A stretch of DNA of 45,992 nucleotides from an uncultured Lachnoclostridium sp. Lineage in GTDB: Bacteria > Bacillota > Clostridia > Lachnospirales > Lachnospiraceae. Under the pieces are notes generated by a model. That model was given only the letters and a program-made list of their open reading frames with translations, searched no databases and was not told the DNA's origin. Every line of letters starts with the position of its first letter. Position 1 is the stretch's first letter. The translations under genes were made by a program, and so were the position numbers. The stretch lies in the NCBI GenBank assembly GCA_947565985.1, contig CANOID010000011.1, positions 1 through 45,992 on the forward strand, read 5' to 3'. Positions 1-7,886 of this stretch are shown in pieces.

Positions 1-133
1 TGTAATACACTATTTAATTATATAGCTATTATTATATTTCAAATAATAAATCACTATATGTTGGTACTTGTCAGTATTCCTAGGCAACTATCATCTCTAA
101 TTCGTCAATAAAATATATATATTATCTATAATA

Positions 134-1054
134 TTATTCCTGCTCTTTTACACTTTCTACAAATTCTTTTACTTCCTGCCATGCCTGTTGTGATTCAGGC
201 AGCATATCAAGTGCCATCTGGAACACATGAAACATACCATCATAGACATTGAGCTTTACTTCACACCCTGCCTTTTTTGCCTTTTTTGCTGCATCAACTG
301 AGTCACTTAAAAGCATTTCAATGCTCCCGACCTGAAAAAGCATCGGCGGCAAATTGTTAAATTCCCCAAATAGTGGTGATATATATGGGTTGTCCGGCTC
401 ATTGTCTCCGACATATTCACCATTGTATATCATACTTTCACGTGTGTTTCCAAACATAGGGTCAAGTTCATAATTTGTTTCATATGATGAACCAGATGCT
501 GTCAAGTCAGTCCATGGTGACATAAGGACAAGAGCTGCTGGCAGACTGATAGAATTATCTCTTAAATATTCACTTAATGCAAGCGTAAGACCACCCCCTG
601 CTGAATCTCCTGCCACTATTATATGTTCACCTTTATAACCAAGCCCAAGTAGCCACTTATATGCTGCAATGGCATCGTGTAGTGCAGCCGGATATGGGTT
701 TTCTGGTGCAACTCGATAATCAATAGTAAGCACTTTCATGCCACCACGCATATCACTATAATATTTTGCAAAACTCCTGTATACATTTCTCATCTTGCCA
801 ATATAGCCTCCGCCGTGAAGCTGTAGTACGATACACTCTGATTTTACCTTTGGTGGCATAAGAATCTCCATATTAAAATTTTTCATTTTGATATCAAGCA
901 TAGAATAACCAGTTGGGCATTTCCATGGAGGCTCTACTAGTCTGCGGCGAAACGTTCCATTCTTTATCCCCGGTCCTATAAGATAGTCAGATGTTGCCAT
1001 ATTAATTAACTGACGCATTATTTTTGCTTTTAAACTAATATTTTCACTGTCCAT
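134..1054 (-). CDS. alpha/beta hydrolase, HSL-type esterase/lipase
   Basis: A 306-residue cytoplasmic hydrolase of the hormone-sensitive-lipase class, expected to cleave or form short acyl or acetyl esters. The oxyanion-hole motif HGGGY is at residues 80-84 and the nucleophile elbow GDSAGG at about 149-154, with catalytic Ser151. The His lies in GMFHVFQ near the C terminus. The usual acid motif GSDExLL reads GSIEMLL, so the neighbouring Glu may serve as the acid. The start follows a GGAGGGC ribosome binding site. It is the last gene of a three-gene minus-strand operon, 27 nt after a zinc-ribbon membrane protein and downstream of an acetyltransferase-like protein. This suggests work on an ester made by that partner (inference). 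The substrate is unknown. Confidence 0.88.
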   Translation of the reverse strand: MDSENISLKAKIMRQLINMATSDYLIGPGIKNGTFRRRLVEPPWKCPTGYSMLDIKMKNFNMEILMPPKVKSECIVLQLHGGGYIGKMRNVYRSFAKYYSDMRGGMKVLTIDYRVAPENPYPAALHDAIAAYKWLLGLGYKGEHIIVAGDSAGGGLTLALSEYLRDNSISLPAALVLMSPWTDLTASGSSYETNYELDPMFGNTRESMIYNGEYVGDNEPDNPYISPLFGEFNNLPPMLFQVGSIEMLLSDSVDAAKKAKKAGCEVKLNVYDGMFHVFQMALDMLPESQQAWQEVKEFVESVKEQE

Positions 1055-1081
1055 TGTCAGCCCTCCATGTAAGTTAAATAA

Positions 1082-1747
1082 TTAAATATAAAATCTACGT
1101 TTTAGTTCATTTTTTGCCTTTTTGCCACCTATTACAAGGCAAGATGTAAAAATTACTGCGGAGACTCCAAATGTAACCCACGGAATCAGGGGACCTATTA
1201 CCTTGCCAGCCAGATAAAATACCATGTGAATAATGCTCATTATAAGTGTGAATATCTGCATTAAAATATAACTCTGCCAATTTTCATAATTAATAACCAT
1301 ACATATAATTATTGTAACATCTAATAACAGTATAATTAATGGTATTCCTATATTAAATGACCATCCGCTAAAACCAAGTGCAAAATCTATTACAACTACA
1401 AGCAACATTGCACCAAGCATCTGAACAAATATTTTTTTAATATGACCATTCCTTTTATTAACAGTATATTGTAGTGTCAATATCATATAAAATATTGTTC
1501 CACCCGTTATTACTGACCACTTTATACCATTATAATTATAATAATTAAGCACTATTAAAAATATTTCTGTGACTACTGCAAAATAGCTTACAATATTTAT
1601 AAGCCTTTTAAGCAATCTTGTTTTTTTCCTGATATCAGGATAAATGTCTTCTGTTCCGCTGCCATCACCAGACAATACCATTCCACAGAAAAGACAGCGA
1701 GATGTCTCATCATTAATAATTACACCACATCTTTTACACTTATTCAT
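1082..1747 (-). CDS. zinc-ribbon membrane protein, DUF6320-like
   Basis: A small membrane protein that opens with a zinc ribbon (two CxxC pairs, CKRC and CLFC, within the first 25 residues). After a short linker come about six hydrophobic segments. I take the ATG at 1747 (MNKCKRC), which has a GGGG Shine-Dalgarno just upstream. A longer reading from 1759 adds four residues but has a poorer site. The start overlaps the end of the acetyltransferase-like gene by 8 nt, so the two are translationally coupled. As I recall, DUF6320 proteins of clostridia have this architecture and sit beside acetyltransferase/esterase pairs. Function is unknown; a role in membrane placement or sensing for the pair is only a guess. 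Confidence 0.7.
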   Translation of the reverse strand: MNKCKRCGVIINDETSRCLFCGMVLSGDGSGTEDIYPDIRKKTRLLKRLINIVSYFAVVTEIFLIVLNYYNYNGIKWSVITGGTIFYMILTLQYTVNKRNGHIKKIFVQMLGAMLLVVVIDFALGFSGWSFNIGIPLIILLLDVTIIICMVINYENWQSYILMQIFTLIMSIIHMVFYLAGKVIGPLIPWVTFGVSAVIFTSCLVIGGKKAKNELKRRFYI

Positions 1748-3089
1748 AGTATACCCCATTGCTTTCTATAGTTACCTGTATTCCCTGCTCTGCAAGCAGA
1801 CTAAAAAAACGCTTTTGTATAGATACATCTGTAAGTATTGATGTAAATGTAAAAGTTATCTCTCCATTATAAGAAACTAAAGCTCCCTTAATATTTTGTC
1901 CTGTAGACACGGATATCATAGTATAAAAACGCTTGATATAATTTTTATAAGCACTGTCTATATCTATACTTCCTATATTTGTAAGTGTAGTAGTTCCTGC
2001 TTTTGCAGATGACCTGTACACAAATTTCATAGCAATCTTTTTAATAAAAAATGGTACAGACCGTAAAAATATATTTTTCTGATTAGATACATTATAAGAA
2101 AAAAGCTCTTCCAGATGTTCTTTATTTATTTGACTTCTAAGACTATTCCTGACCTTTAAAAGAACTTCTTCAAATGTATAATCATCTTTGTCAGCCTCAA
2201 ATAATGCACTTACCATAACAAAAAAATTTCTGGTAGTCATAGAATTAAAATAGGGTCTTAAATTTACAGGCACACAGGTAACAATCGGTTTTGTACTGGA
2301 TTGCATATGCAGACATTCATAATAAATTGCATATGTCAGCACACCTACAAGGTATTCATTGATACTCGATTCAAAACTTTTACATACCCTTTTAACATCA
2401 TCTAATGGCATAATTCCATGTATAACTCCAAGTGCACCAGCCAAAAGTTTTTCGCCCTTAACTTCAAATGCTCTAGCAGTCTTATATCCCTTAGCATGGC
2501 TCTTCTTGTAATTTTTTAAATAGCTGTCCTCTGTATTAAGTGATGTTGAATCGGACAGTCCATCACGTTCTTTCTTTGTAATCTCTGGATGCTTAATCCT
2601 AAGATACTGGTACGTAAGTTCACGCAGAAAATTAATACCACCCATACCATCGGCTAAAACATGGAATACTTCAAGGTTAATTCTGTTTTTATAATATGTT
2701 ACTCTGAAAAGATAATTATTATTGGCATATGGTTCAATATATCTGCATGGATAATCATTCTCTATTTCAACAAGTGGTGGTCTTTTATTATTAGTCTCAA
2801 AATAATACCAGAAAACACCCTTCCTCATATGAACATTAAATGTGTCAAAACTAGGCAAGACCATATCAAGTGCTTTTTGTAATGCTAACCTGTCAATTTC
2901 CTCATCTAAATCAACCGATATCCTGTATACATTTGTCATAGTCTGTGTAGCAATGGCAGGAAAAAGGTTGGCTGTATTATCGAGTTTCTGCCAATTAGTC
3001 CTCTTGGTTCTTCTATATCTATTTTTTTGTGGCTTTTCATTAGTAGCACCCATTAATTTGTTATAGTTTCCTTCATTCTCTATTTCCAT
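1740..3089 (-). CDS. alcohol-acetyltransferase / condensation-domain-like acyltransferase
   Basis: A 449-residue protein of the chloramphenicol-acetyltransferase-like fold (AATase/condensation type), which moves an acyl group from a CoA or carrier thioester to an alcohol or amine. The catalytic HxxxDG motif is visible as HVLADGMGG in the first half. The C-terminal half has the LTNIGSID and YNGEITFTFT segments typical of these two-lobed enzymes. There is no signal peptide or membrane segment. It is the first gene of the operon with the zinc-ribbon membrane protein and the esterase, and a TATAAT box lies about 45 nt upstream. Substrates cannot be told from sequence. An ester-forming and ester-cleaving pair is the simplest reading. 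Confidence 0.72.
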   Translation of the reverse strand: MEIENEGNYNKLMGATNEKPQKNRYRRTKRTNWQKLDNTANLFPAIATQTMTNVYRISVDLDEEIDRLALQKALDMVLPSFDTFNVHMRKGVFWYYFETNNKRPPLVEIENDYPCRYIEPYANNNYLFRVTYYKNRINLEVFHVLADGMGGINFLRELTYQYLRIKHPEITKKERDGLSDSTSLNTEDSYLKNYKKSHAKGYKTARAFEVKGEKLLAGALGVIHGIMPLDDVKRVCKSFESSINEYLVGVLTYAIYYECLHMQSSTKPIVTCVPVNLRPYFNSMTTRNFFVMVSALFEADKDDYTFEEVLLKVRNSLRSQINKEHLEELFSYNVSNQKNIFLRSVPFFIKKIAMKFVYRSSAKAGTTTLTNIGSIDIDSAYKNYIKRFYTMISVSTGQNIKGALVSYNGEITFTFTSILTDVSIQKRFFSLLAEQGIQVTIESNGVYYE

Positions 3090-3134
3090 TAAAATAAAGC
3101 CTTTCTATCAAAGAGATTTATAATTTTGGAAAGT

Positions 3135-3140
3135 ATTATA
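3135..3140 (-). promoter_or_regulatory. -10 box of acetyltransferase-esterase operon
   Basis: A perfect TATAAT on the minus strand lies about 45 nt before the acetyltransferase start at 3089. No strong -35 is visible at 17 nt, so the upstream half is weak or uses an activator. Confidence 0.45.
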
Positions 3141-3170
3141 ACACACTTTACCAGTATTGGGAATATCTAA

Positions 3171-3956
3171 CATACACCAGCCCCCGAATATATAATAGTC
3201 CACGATGGACCCCCATCTGACAAGAACGCAAAAAATTACTATATAAAATACAAGGATTACATCAAAAATGTGGCTTCAAGTGAAATTTATGCTACATGGC
3301 CTGAAGCAACTATATTTGCTAATATACTTGCAATTCAGTCTATAACCCTTAACCGTGTTTATACAGAATGGTACAGAAGCAAGGGGTATGATTTTACTAT
3401 TACTTCTTCTACTGCCTATGACCAAAAGTGGATTCCCGGTCGTAATATATTTGACAGTATATCACGTGCTGTAGATACTATTTTTGCTAACTACCTTTCA
3501 AAACCAAATGTATCACAGCCATTATTTACCCAGTACTGTGACGGTCGTCAGGTATCATGTCCGAACTGGATGCGTCAATGGGACTCTAAATACCTAGGAG
3601 ACCAAGGATATTCTGCAATTGAAATACTAAGAACATTTTATGGAAACTCAATATACATCAACACTTCTGAAGAAATATCAGGTGTTCCTTCTTCATGGCC
3701 CGGATTTGAATTAACTATAGGTTCAAGCAACAGCAAAGTCAAACAAATGCAGGACCAATTAAATGTTATATCAAAAGCATATCCTTTGATTCCGAAAATT
3801 GTATCTGACGGAATATATGGTCAGAACACCGCTAATGCAGTAAAAGTATTCCAGCAAGTGTTTAACCTTCCACAGACGGGCGTTGTTGATTTTCCAACAT
3901 GGTATAAGATATCAGAAATCTTCGTGGGTGTGAGCCGTATTGCAGAAGTCGTATAA
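3171..3956 (+). pseudogene. 5'-truncated peptidoglycan-binding / SpoIID-like repeat protein
   Basis: The frame is open from a TAA at 3168 to 3956 (261 codons) and encodes family sequence from its first codons (PEYIIVHDGPP, then NVASSEIYATWP). Only a GTG at 3270 could start it, which would discard that conserved part. As I recall, full clostridial homologues carry about 150-200 more residues before PEYIxVH. The 5' portion therefore seems deleted, with the divergent acetyltransferase promoter now in its place. The C-terminal 80 residues are a peptidoglycan-binding domain with a GSSNSKVKQMQ start and a DGIYGQNTANAV core. The family resembles cell-wall/spore proteins. I see no promoter or ribosome binding site. 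A 9-bp hairpin follows the stop. Confidence 0.72.
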
Positions 3957-3987
3957 TCAAACCATATGTTGTACAAAAATAGTTATA

Positions 3988-4009
3988 GGGGATAACAATA
4001 GTTATCCCC
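3988..4009. terminator. bidirectional hairpin between convergent genes
   Basis: A perfect 9-bp stem GGGGATAAC/GTTATCCCC with a 4-nt loop lies between the ends of the plus-strand pseudogene (3956) and the minus-strand cotH (4032). Short T runs follow on both strands, so it probably ends transcription both ways. Confidence 0.65.
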
Positions 4010-4031
4010 ATATCTTAAAGTTGACTTTGTT

Positions 4032-5861
4032 TTATTTGTTTTTATTTTTTTTAGTATTTTTGCCTTTTACTATAACTTTACAGAATTTTATACTTTGTGT
4101 TCTGTTACTTGTTACAGCTATATAAGCGGTTCCTGCTTTCTTTGCATGAATGTATCCAGCTTCGTTAACTTCTACAATAGACTCATCTGATGAAACATAT
4201 ATATAATCTATATATGGCATTTTGTCAGAGGAATATTTGGGCAAAAGCCTATAATAATCACCATTCTTTAAAGTAACTTTTTCTTTATTTAGTGAAAGTT
4301 CTGGTACATAATTAAGGTCGTCATCATAACCAATAATGTGTATTACACATGATGTCTTAAGACCATTTGGGGTAGTTGCTGTAATTGTGGCATCTCCCTT
4401 TTTTAATGTGGCAAATTCAGTGTTTCCATCCTCTCCATTAACTACTATCTTTACAACACTTTCATCACTGCTTCTATAAGTTACATCTGGTAATTCGGCA
4501 TCGAATGGAATTGTATATACAGGCAGAACAGGAATCGTATCATATGTATAGTAATAAAACTCTTTCTGTGCAAATGAAATTTTAGTTGCCTTGACAATCT
4601 TTTTTTCATCAATCCATTTGGCATATAATACTATATCTTTATTTATGTTCTCGCCTTCGTTTACATAAACCTCACTTTTTTTGCCATTATTATTTATTTT
4701 AGAATACCATCCTTTAAATTTATATCCTTTTTTTACAGGAGGCTCTGGTAATATAATACCAGTATTACTGTTGCTAGTATATATATCTTCTTTATATACC
4801 TTTCCATCAGACATATATGTTATTTTGTGTTCAACAGGTTCAAGTGAGTTTATATTTTCATCTATCCATGTCACTCTGTCAGTAATCCACTGCTTTAAGC
4901 GAGTGACTTCACTTTCAAATGTTCTGCTTTCAGAATCAACTTCTGTAGAATCAACTTCTATACCTTCTACTGCTATAGATACATTTGACCCAAAGATAGA
5001 CCATATCCCACCATATATCTCATTTACATTGTAATTTGCTTTTTGTGAGTAATTTAACTCTGTTACATATTGGTCAATCTTTCCTCCATCCTTGCAGGCA
5101 TAAAGAAGTTTTTCTTTAAATGCAGGCCATCTTGCAATAAGTTTATTTACAAATGTTTTGTCCTGCATAAGCCTACCAAACCATGTTTCAGATGTCTTGT
5201 TAAAACCTTCAGTATTTGTATCAGTATCTCCCCATGCAACATAGTCAAAGTCCCAGAGAGGTCCCCAGAACAACTTTCCATTTCTTTCTTTATACAGATA
5301 AGTACTTGAAGAACCATATGCATCACCATTGCTTGATATTTCCTGCACCCAGTAATAATCAATGGCAGCATCTATATCCATATATTCACTATAAGAAATT
5401 CCTTCTTTATCCTTAAAATCTTCACCATATATCGCATTTTCTGTTTTTTGCATATATTGTGAGATGTAATTATACTGTGCTTCATTAAAATAGTCATCAA
5501 AACTTGGACTTTCTATAACAAAGCGGTTTCCTTTCTCTGTAGAAAATATCTGACCTTGTTCATCATTTTCCGTATAAGGTGACATACCAAGAAGATATCC
5601 TCCTGTAATCAGAGGTTCACTTGTAGCATTTTTAGAAGTTTCATCGGCTTCCAAGTCGTCAATATTAACACGACTGCTGCCTACGCGTACCTGTTCACAT
5701 AAGTAATAACTTCCCAAATACTGGTTATTTAATATCAAATCAACAAATACACACTGTGGTGTATATTTCATCCCCATTTCATCTCCAAGCCAAAAAGTCA
5801 GCTTATTGCGCAGCATTGATGCATCATAGTAATTAGCCAGAAGAATCCAGTGTTTGTTTTT
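4032..5861 (-). CDS. CotH kinase family protein, exon 2 (C-terminal part)
   Basis: The distal part of a secreted CotH-kinase-like protein, 609 codons plus stop, read in frame from the upstream exon if the 991-bp insert is removed. It opens with KNKHWILLANYYD, the direct continuation of the FGMG that ends exon 1. The rest of the CotH domain follows, with LRNKL, a YYWVQEISSNGDAYG segment and WGPLWDFDY, the part that matches the kinase active region. After it come an InlB/Listeria-Bacteroides-type repeat (YKFKGWYSK...YAKW) and two Ig-like BIG2-type repeats (SSDESVV, SSDESIV), which suggest a surface or matrix location. Unspliced, an ATG at 5906 inside the insert could start a leaderless product that would stay cytoplasmic. 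Known CotH proteins phosphorylate secreted or spore-coat proteins; the target here is unknown. Confidence 0.85.
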   Translation of the reverse strand, partial: KNKHWILLANYYDASMLRNKLTFWLGDEMGMKYTPQCVFVDLILNNQYLGSYYLCEQVRVGSSRVNIDDLEADETSKNATSEPLITGGYLLGMSPYTENDEQGQIFSTEKGNRFVIESPSFDDYFNEAQYNYISQYMQKTENAIYGEDFKDKEGISYSEYMDIDAAIDYYWVQEISSNGDAYGSSSTYLYKERNGKLFWGPLWDFDYVAWGDTDTNTEGFNKTSETWFGRLMQDKTFVNKLIARWPAFKEKLLYACKDGGKIDQYVTELNYSQKANYNVNEIYGGIWSIFGSNVSIAVEGIEVDSTEVDSESRTFESEVTRLKQWITDRVTWIDENINSLEPVEHKITYMSDGKVYKEDIYTSNSNTGIILPEPPVKKGYKFKGWYSKINNNGKKSEVYVNEGENINKDIVLYAKWIDEKKIVKATKISFAQKEFYYYTYDTIPVLPVYTIPFDAELPDVTYRSSDESVVKIVVNGEDGNTEFATLKKGDATITATTPNGLKTSCVIHIIGYDDDLNYVPELSLNKEKVTLKNGDYYRLLPKYSSDKMPYIDYIYVSSDESIVEVNEAGYIHAKKAGTAYIAVTSNRTQSIKFCKVIVKGKNTKKNKNK

Positions 5862-5915
5862 ACCGCTACGATAAATATATATAAATTTGATATAATCTAT
5901 AAACATTTATACTGT

Positions 5916-5934
5916 GATGTTCTCACGAAACATC
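5916..5934 (-). repeat. right-end hairpin of the IStron-like element
   Basis: A perfect 6-bp stem GATGTT/AACATC with a 7-nt loop TCGTGAG overlaps the stop of the tnpB remnant, about 55 nt from the right junction. Subterminal hairpins like this are the sites bound by Y1 transposases in IS200/IS605 elements. Confidence 0.55.
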
Positions 5935-6231
5935 TTCCTGTTTCAATGAGTCCGTTTTTGCTCCAGCCAAAGCCAGCACTACTCACGTTTGATATAACTC
6001 TCCACAGGCTTAAATTCCCCAGTAGCAATAGGTACATATCAGTACTGTCTTGTCAATGATGTTATACTGATCCATAATTTGCTGAATGCAAACGTAATGC
6101 TCTGAACATTTTACATACGAAAAGACTAATTCGTGAAACCAGCAATATTCAATTGCTGTTATTATATCAAAGCTAAATTGTACTGTCAAGACAAAAAAAT
6201 TAATTTTGATATATGATATGGCAAAGTTCAC
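5923..6231 (-). pseudogene. remnant of tnpB C-terminus (IS605 OrfB family)
   Basis: One reading frame holds 73 unrecognised codons up to a TAA at 6012-6010. It then continues ACGELYQT, a TGA at 5985-5983, and VVLALAGAKTDSLKQEDVS with a final TGA at 5925-5923. The ACGE plus S-x-KQE pattern is typical of the very C terminus of TnpB/OrfB proteins. The catalytic RuvC and zinc-finger parts are absent. In related elements this stretch also encodes the omega-RNA scaffold, which could explain why the tail survives while the protein is lost (inference). The 5' boundary is arbitrary. Confidence 0.55.
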
Positions 6232-6360
6232 TTCAACAAATTTACCTATGCTTACTAATTCTATAGTATGTTATCCATTCTGATTTCAGTATACTATTAT
6301 ATCAAAAAAGATTAGATTTATTAAGTTTATATATATTTATCTCATTCACACCAGAACGCA

Positions 6361-6852
6361 ACTTCTGATGCAGTCTTTCCGTTACCGGTAGACCTCTGAC
6401 ACTTTCATGCCAGCGTAGACTATATCTTCATCTGTATCATTTCACATACAGAGCCACATTTTTCTTCCGCCATTCGCTTGCGGTTTTACTCTCACTCCAT
6501 GAGATAGTCGTTGGAGGTCTTCCATATTTATTTTCATAAACTTAGGACTGTCCCTGCTAAACACCCATTATTACAGCACTTAGGACGAACGTTTCCAGTG
6601 TGTCACGCTTTGCCTTTCACTGTCACTGATTCGCTTTTGTTTCACCTTATGCTATCTGTACTGTTTTTTCCGCTTTCGCACCACTCAGCTTATCCTTTCG
6701 GATTACTGTTTCGGTCGTACAGCTTTAGGGATTAAAAGCATTTAACGTGGGGTCTGCACCGTTCACACGGTACAGAGGGTATTCTGTTCAATATATCTAT
6801 TTTCTGTATATATTTATACAGATTTTTCTATATTTGTAACAACAGTTTTGTT
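6361..6852 (-). ncRNA. group I intron (IA-like) catalytic core
   Basis: Read on the minus strand, AACGACTATC (6514-6504) matches from memory the R region of the phage T4 td intron. GAAGATATAGTCT (6429-6417) matches its S region. GACTAT (6509-6504) and ATAGTC (6423-6418) pair to form P7. Right after S come a CTGGCA/TGTCAG hairpin (P9-like) and CCG-GTAA-CGG with a GNRA tetraloop. The 5' exon ends GGGT, as in td, and ACCC at 6780-6777 could pair with it as an internal guide. The 3' splice site should lie at the far end of the element near 5862. The P and Q strands were not assigned. Confidence 0.82.
6804..6821 (-). repeat. perfect 7-bp hairpin near left end of the element
   Basis: CTGTATA/TATACAG with a 4-nt AATA loop lies about 30 nt inside the left junction. 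It may be a transposase recognition hairpin or part of the intron's P2 region. Confidence 0.5.
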
Positions 6853-7692
6853 ACCCATTCCAAACAAATCTGTACTTTTAGCAAGTTTAAACTTATAAGG
6901 CTTTTTAGTTGAATACCACGTTGAATTTCCTCTGCCTCTTAAATAGTCAAGGTCATATGTACCTGATTCAAATTTTTTGTCAGAATATTCAGACTTATAT
7001 CCATCTGGTACATTAATTGACACTTTGCCATAACATTCTGAATTGTGTGACTGGTCACCATTCATTTCTGCAATTGAACCTTCTGATTCATCAATATCAA
7101 AGCTTACCATAGGAATACTGCTTTTCATGAAAAATATACTCCGCATCAATAAGGTTACATCACCCTGTGTTTCTGTAACCACTTTAAATGAAACTGTATG
7201 TTTTCCTGTAATTTTCTTCTCTTTAATATCCTCACACACATTTTTTACATAGTTCCAGTAATCGTTACGTTTCTGGCAATTAAGTTTTAATGAAATAAAA
7301 GGTTCTTTATCATTGTCCAGATAAAACTGTAGTGTAGTTTTTGTTTTCTTGGCAGCAAGACCATCTACAACAATATGTGTTGCTTCTTTTGCACCAAAAT
7401 CGATTTCATCCTTAAATGTAAAAATACTCTCAGCAATATTTGTACTGCTTCCCTTTATAAGCACACCATTGCCCTTTTCATGTGTTGTCATGCTTACCTT
7501 AGAATTTGAAACTACAAATTTCTGCTCACCTAACAACTTAATTATGTCCTGCTTATCAGTGCTTTCATTTGTTTCTTTTACACTTTCATCAGCCTTTTCG
7601 GTTGCAGCCGCATATATTGGCTGATATCCTGCAAATCCTGATACTATTATAAGAGAAAACACAAGTATAAGTTTTTTAAAATATTTGCTCAT
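6814..7692 (-). CDS. CotH kinase family protein, exon 1 (signal peptide and N-terminal part)
   Basis: The N-terminal part of the interrupted cotH. The start at 7692 (MSKYFKKLILVFSL) has a GAAAGGAG site 8-9 nt upstream and opens a clear signal peptide ending near YAAA. The longer open frame to 7887 has no such support. Coding matches the family to LRGRGNSTW...KKPYKFKL...TDLFGMG, whose last codon is GGT at 6855-6853. Beyond that point 12 codons of intron sequence are read before a TAA at 6816-6814. Unspliced mRNA thus gives a secreted stub of 292 residues. Joined to exon 2 the product would be 889 residues. The gene is divergent from a DUF445 gene. Confidence 0.82.
   Translation of the reverse strand: MSKYFKKLILVFSLIIVSGFAGYQPIYAAATEKADESVKETNESTDKQDIIKLLGEQKFVVSNSKVSMTTHEKGNGVLIKGSSTNIAESIFTFKDEIDFGAKEATHIVVDGLAAKKTKTTLQFYLDNDKEPFISLKLNCQKRNDYWNYVKNVCEDIKEKKITGKHTVSFKVVTETQGDVTLLMRSIFFMKSSIPMVSFDIDESEGSIAEMNGDQSHNSECYGKVSINVPDGYKSEYSDKKFESGTYDLDYLRGRGNSTWYSTKKPYKFKLAKSTDLFGMGNKTVVTNIEKSV
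6836..6854 (-). repeat. left-end hairpin of the IStron-like element
   Basis: GTAACAA/TTGTTAC is a perfect 7-bp stem with a 5-nt AACTG loop, and begins within the last bases of the 5' exon. It could act as the left-end Y1 transposase hairpin, as the intron P1 extension, or both. Confidence 0.55.
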
Positions 7693-7815
7693 AATAATAT
7701 TCTCCTTTCTATTTTGATAGACAAAGCTTATCACAGTAAAAATATAAAAACAATAGTAGTACTGAAATTTTAAAAAAGTTTTAATTTTTACAAAATGTTG
7801 CAAAATAAAAACCTC

Positions 7816-7844
7816 TTGAATATTTTGTTTTTTTGTAGTAAGAT
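7816..7844 (+). promoter_or_regulatory. promoter of the DUF445 gene
   Basis: TTGAAT and TAAGAT are separated by 17 nt, about 42 nt before the DUF445 ATG. The match is moderate. Confidence 0.4.
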
Positions 7845-7886
7845 TGTTTAATACATTGGCTTTCTGATAAAAAAAGGAGATATACA

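Larger units (their letters stand above)
5862..6852 (-). mobile_element. IStron-like element: group I intron core plus decayed IS605 tnpB end
   Basis: This 991-bp block interrupts cotH. Removing it joins GGA ATG GGT to AAA AAC AAA with no base lost or gained, restoring FGMGKNKHW. Read on the minus strand it starts with two perfect hairpins. A group IA-type intron core follows (R-like AACGACTATC at 6514-6504, S-like AAGATATAGTCT at 6428-6417). It ends with a degenerate TnpB C-terminal tail (ACGE...SLKQEDVS, stop at 5923) and a right-end hairpin. This order, intron first and IS200/IS605 sequence last, is that of clostridial IStrons such as CdISt1. No intact tnpA or tnpB is present, so it would need helpers to move. 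GGTAA occurs at both junctions, so the exact ends are uncertain by up to 5 nt. The GGTAA could also be a target duplication, but I see no terminal inverted repeats. Confidence 0.82.

Noticed and set aside
3270-3956. Intact peptidoglycan-binding CDS starting at GTG 3270
   Set aside because: Family sequence continues upstream of this codon and no ribosome binding site precedes it, so a truncated gene is more likely.
6511-6735. 74-codon plus-strand ORF in the inserted element
   Set aside because: It is antisense to the structured intron core and has no recognisable family.
5862-6852. Group II intron
   Set aside because: A GTGCG-like string is present inside, but no domain V or reverse transcriptase is seen. 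The R/S elements and P7 pairing fit a group I intron.
5862-6852. Insertion by a DDE transposon with 5-bp GGTAA duplication
   Set aside because: The repeat exists, but the ends show no terminal inverted repeats and the content is IS605/intron-like. Kept only as a minor alternative.
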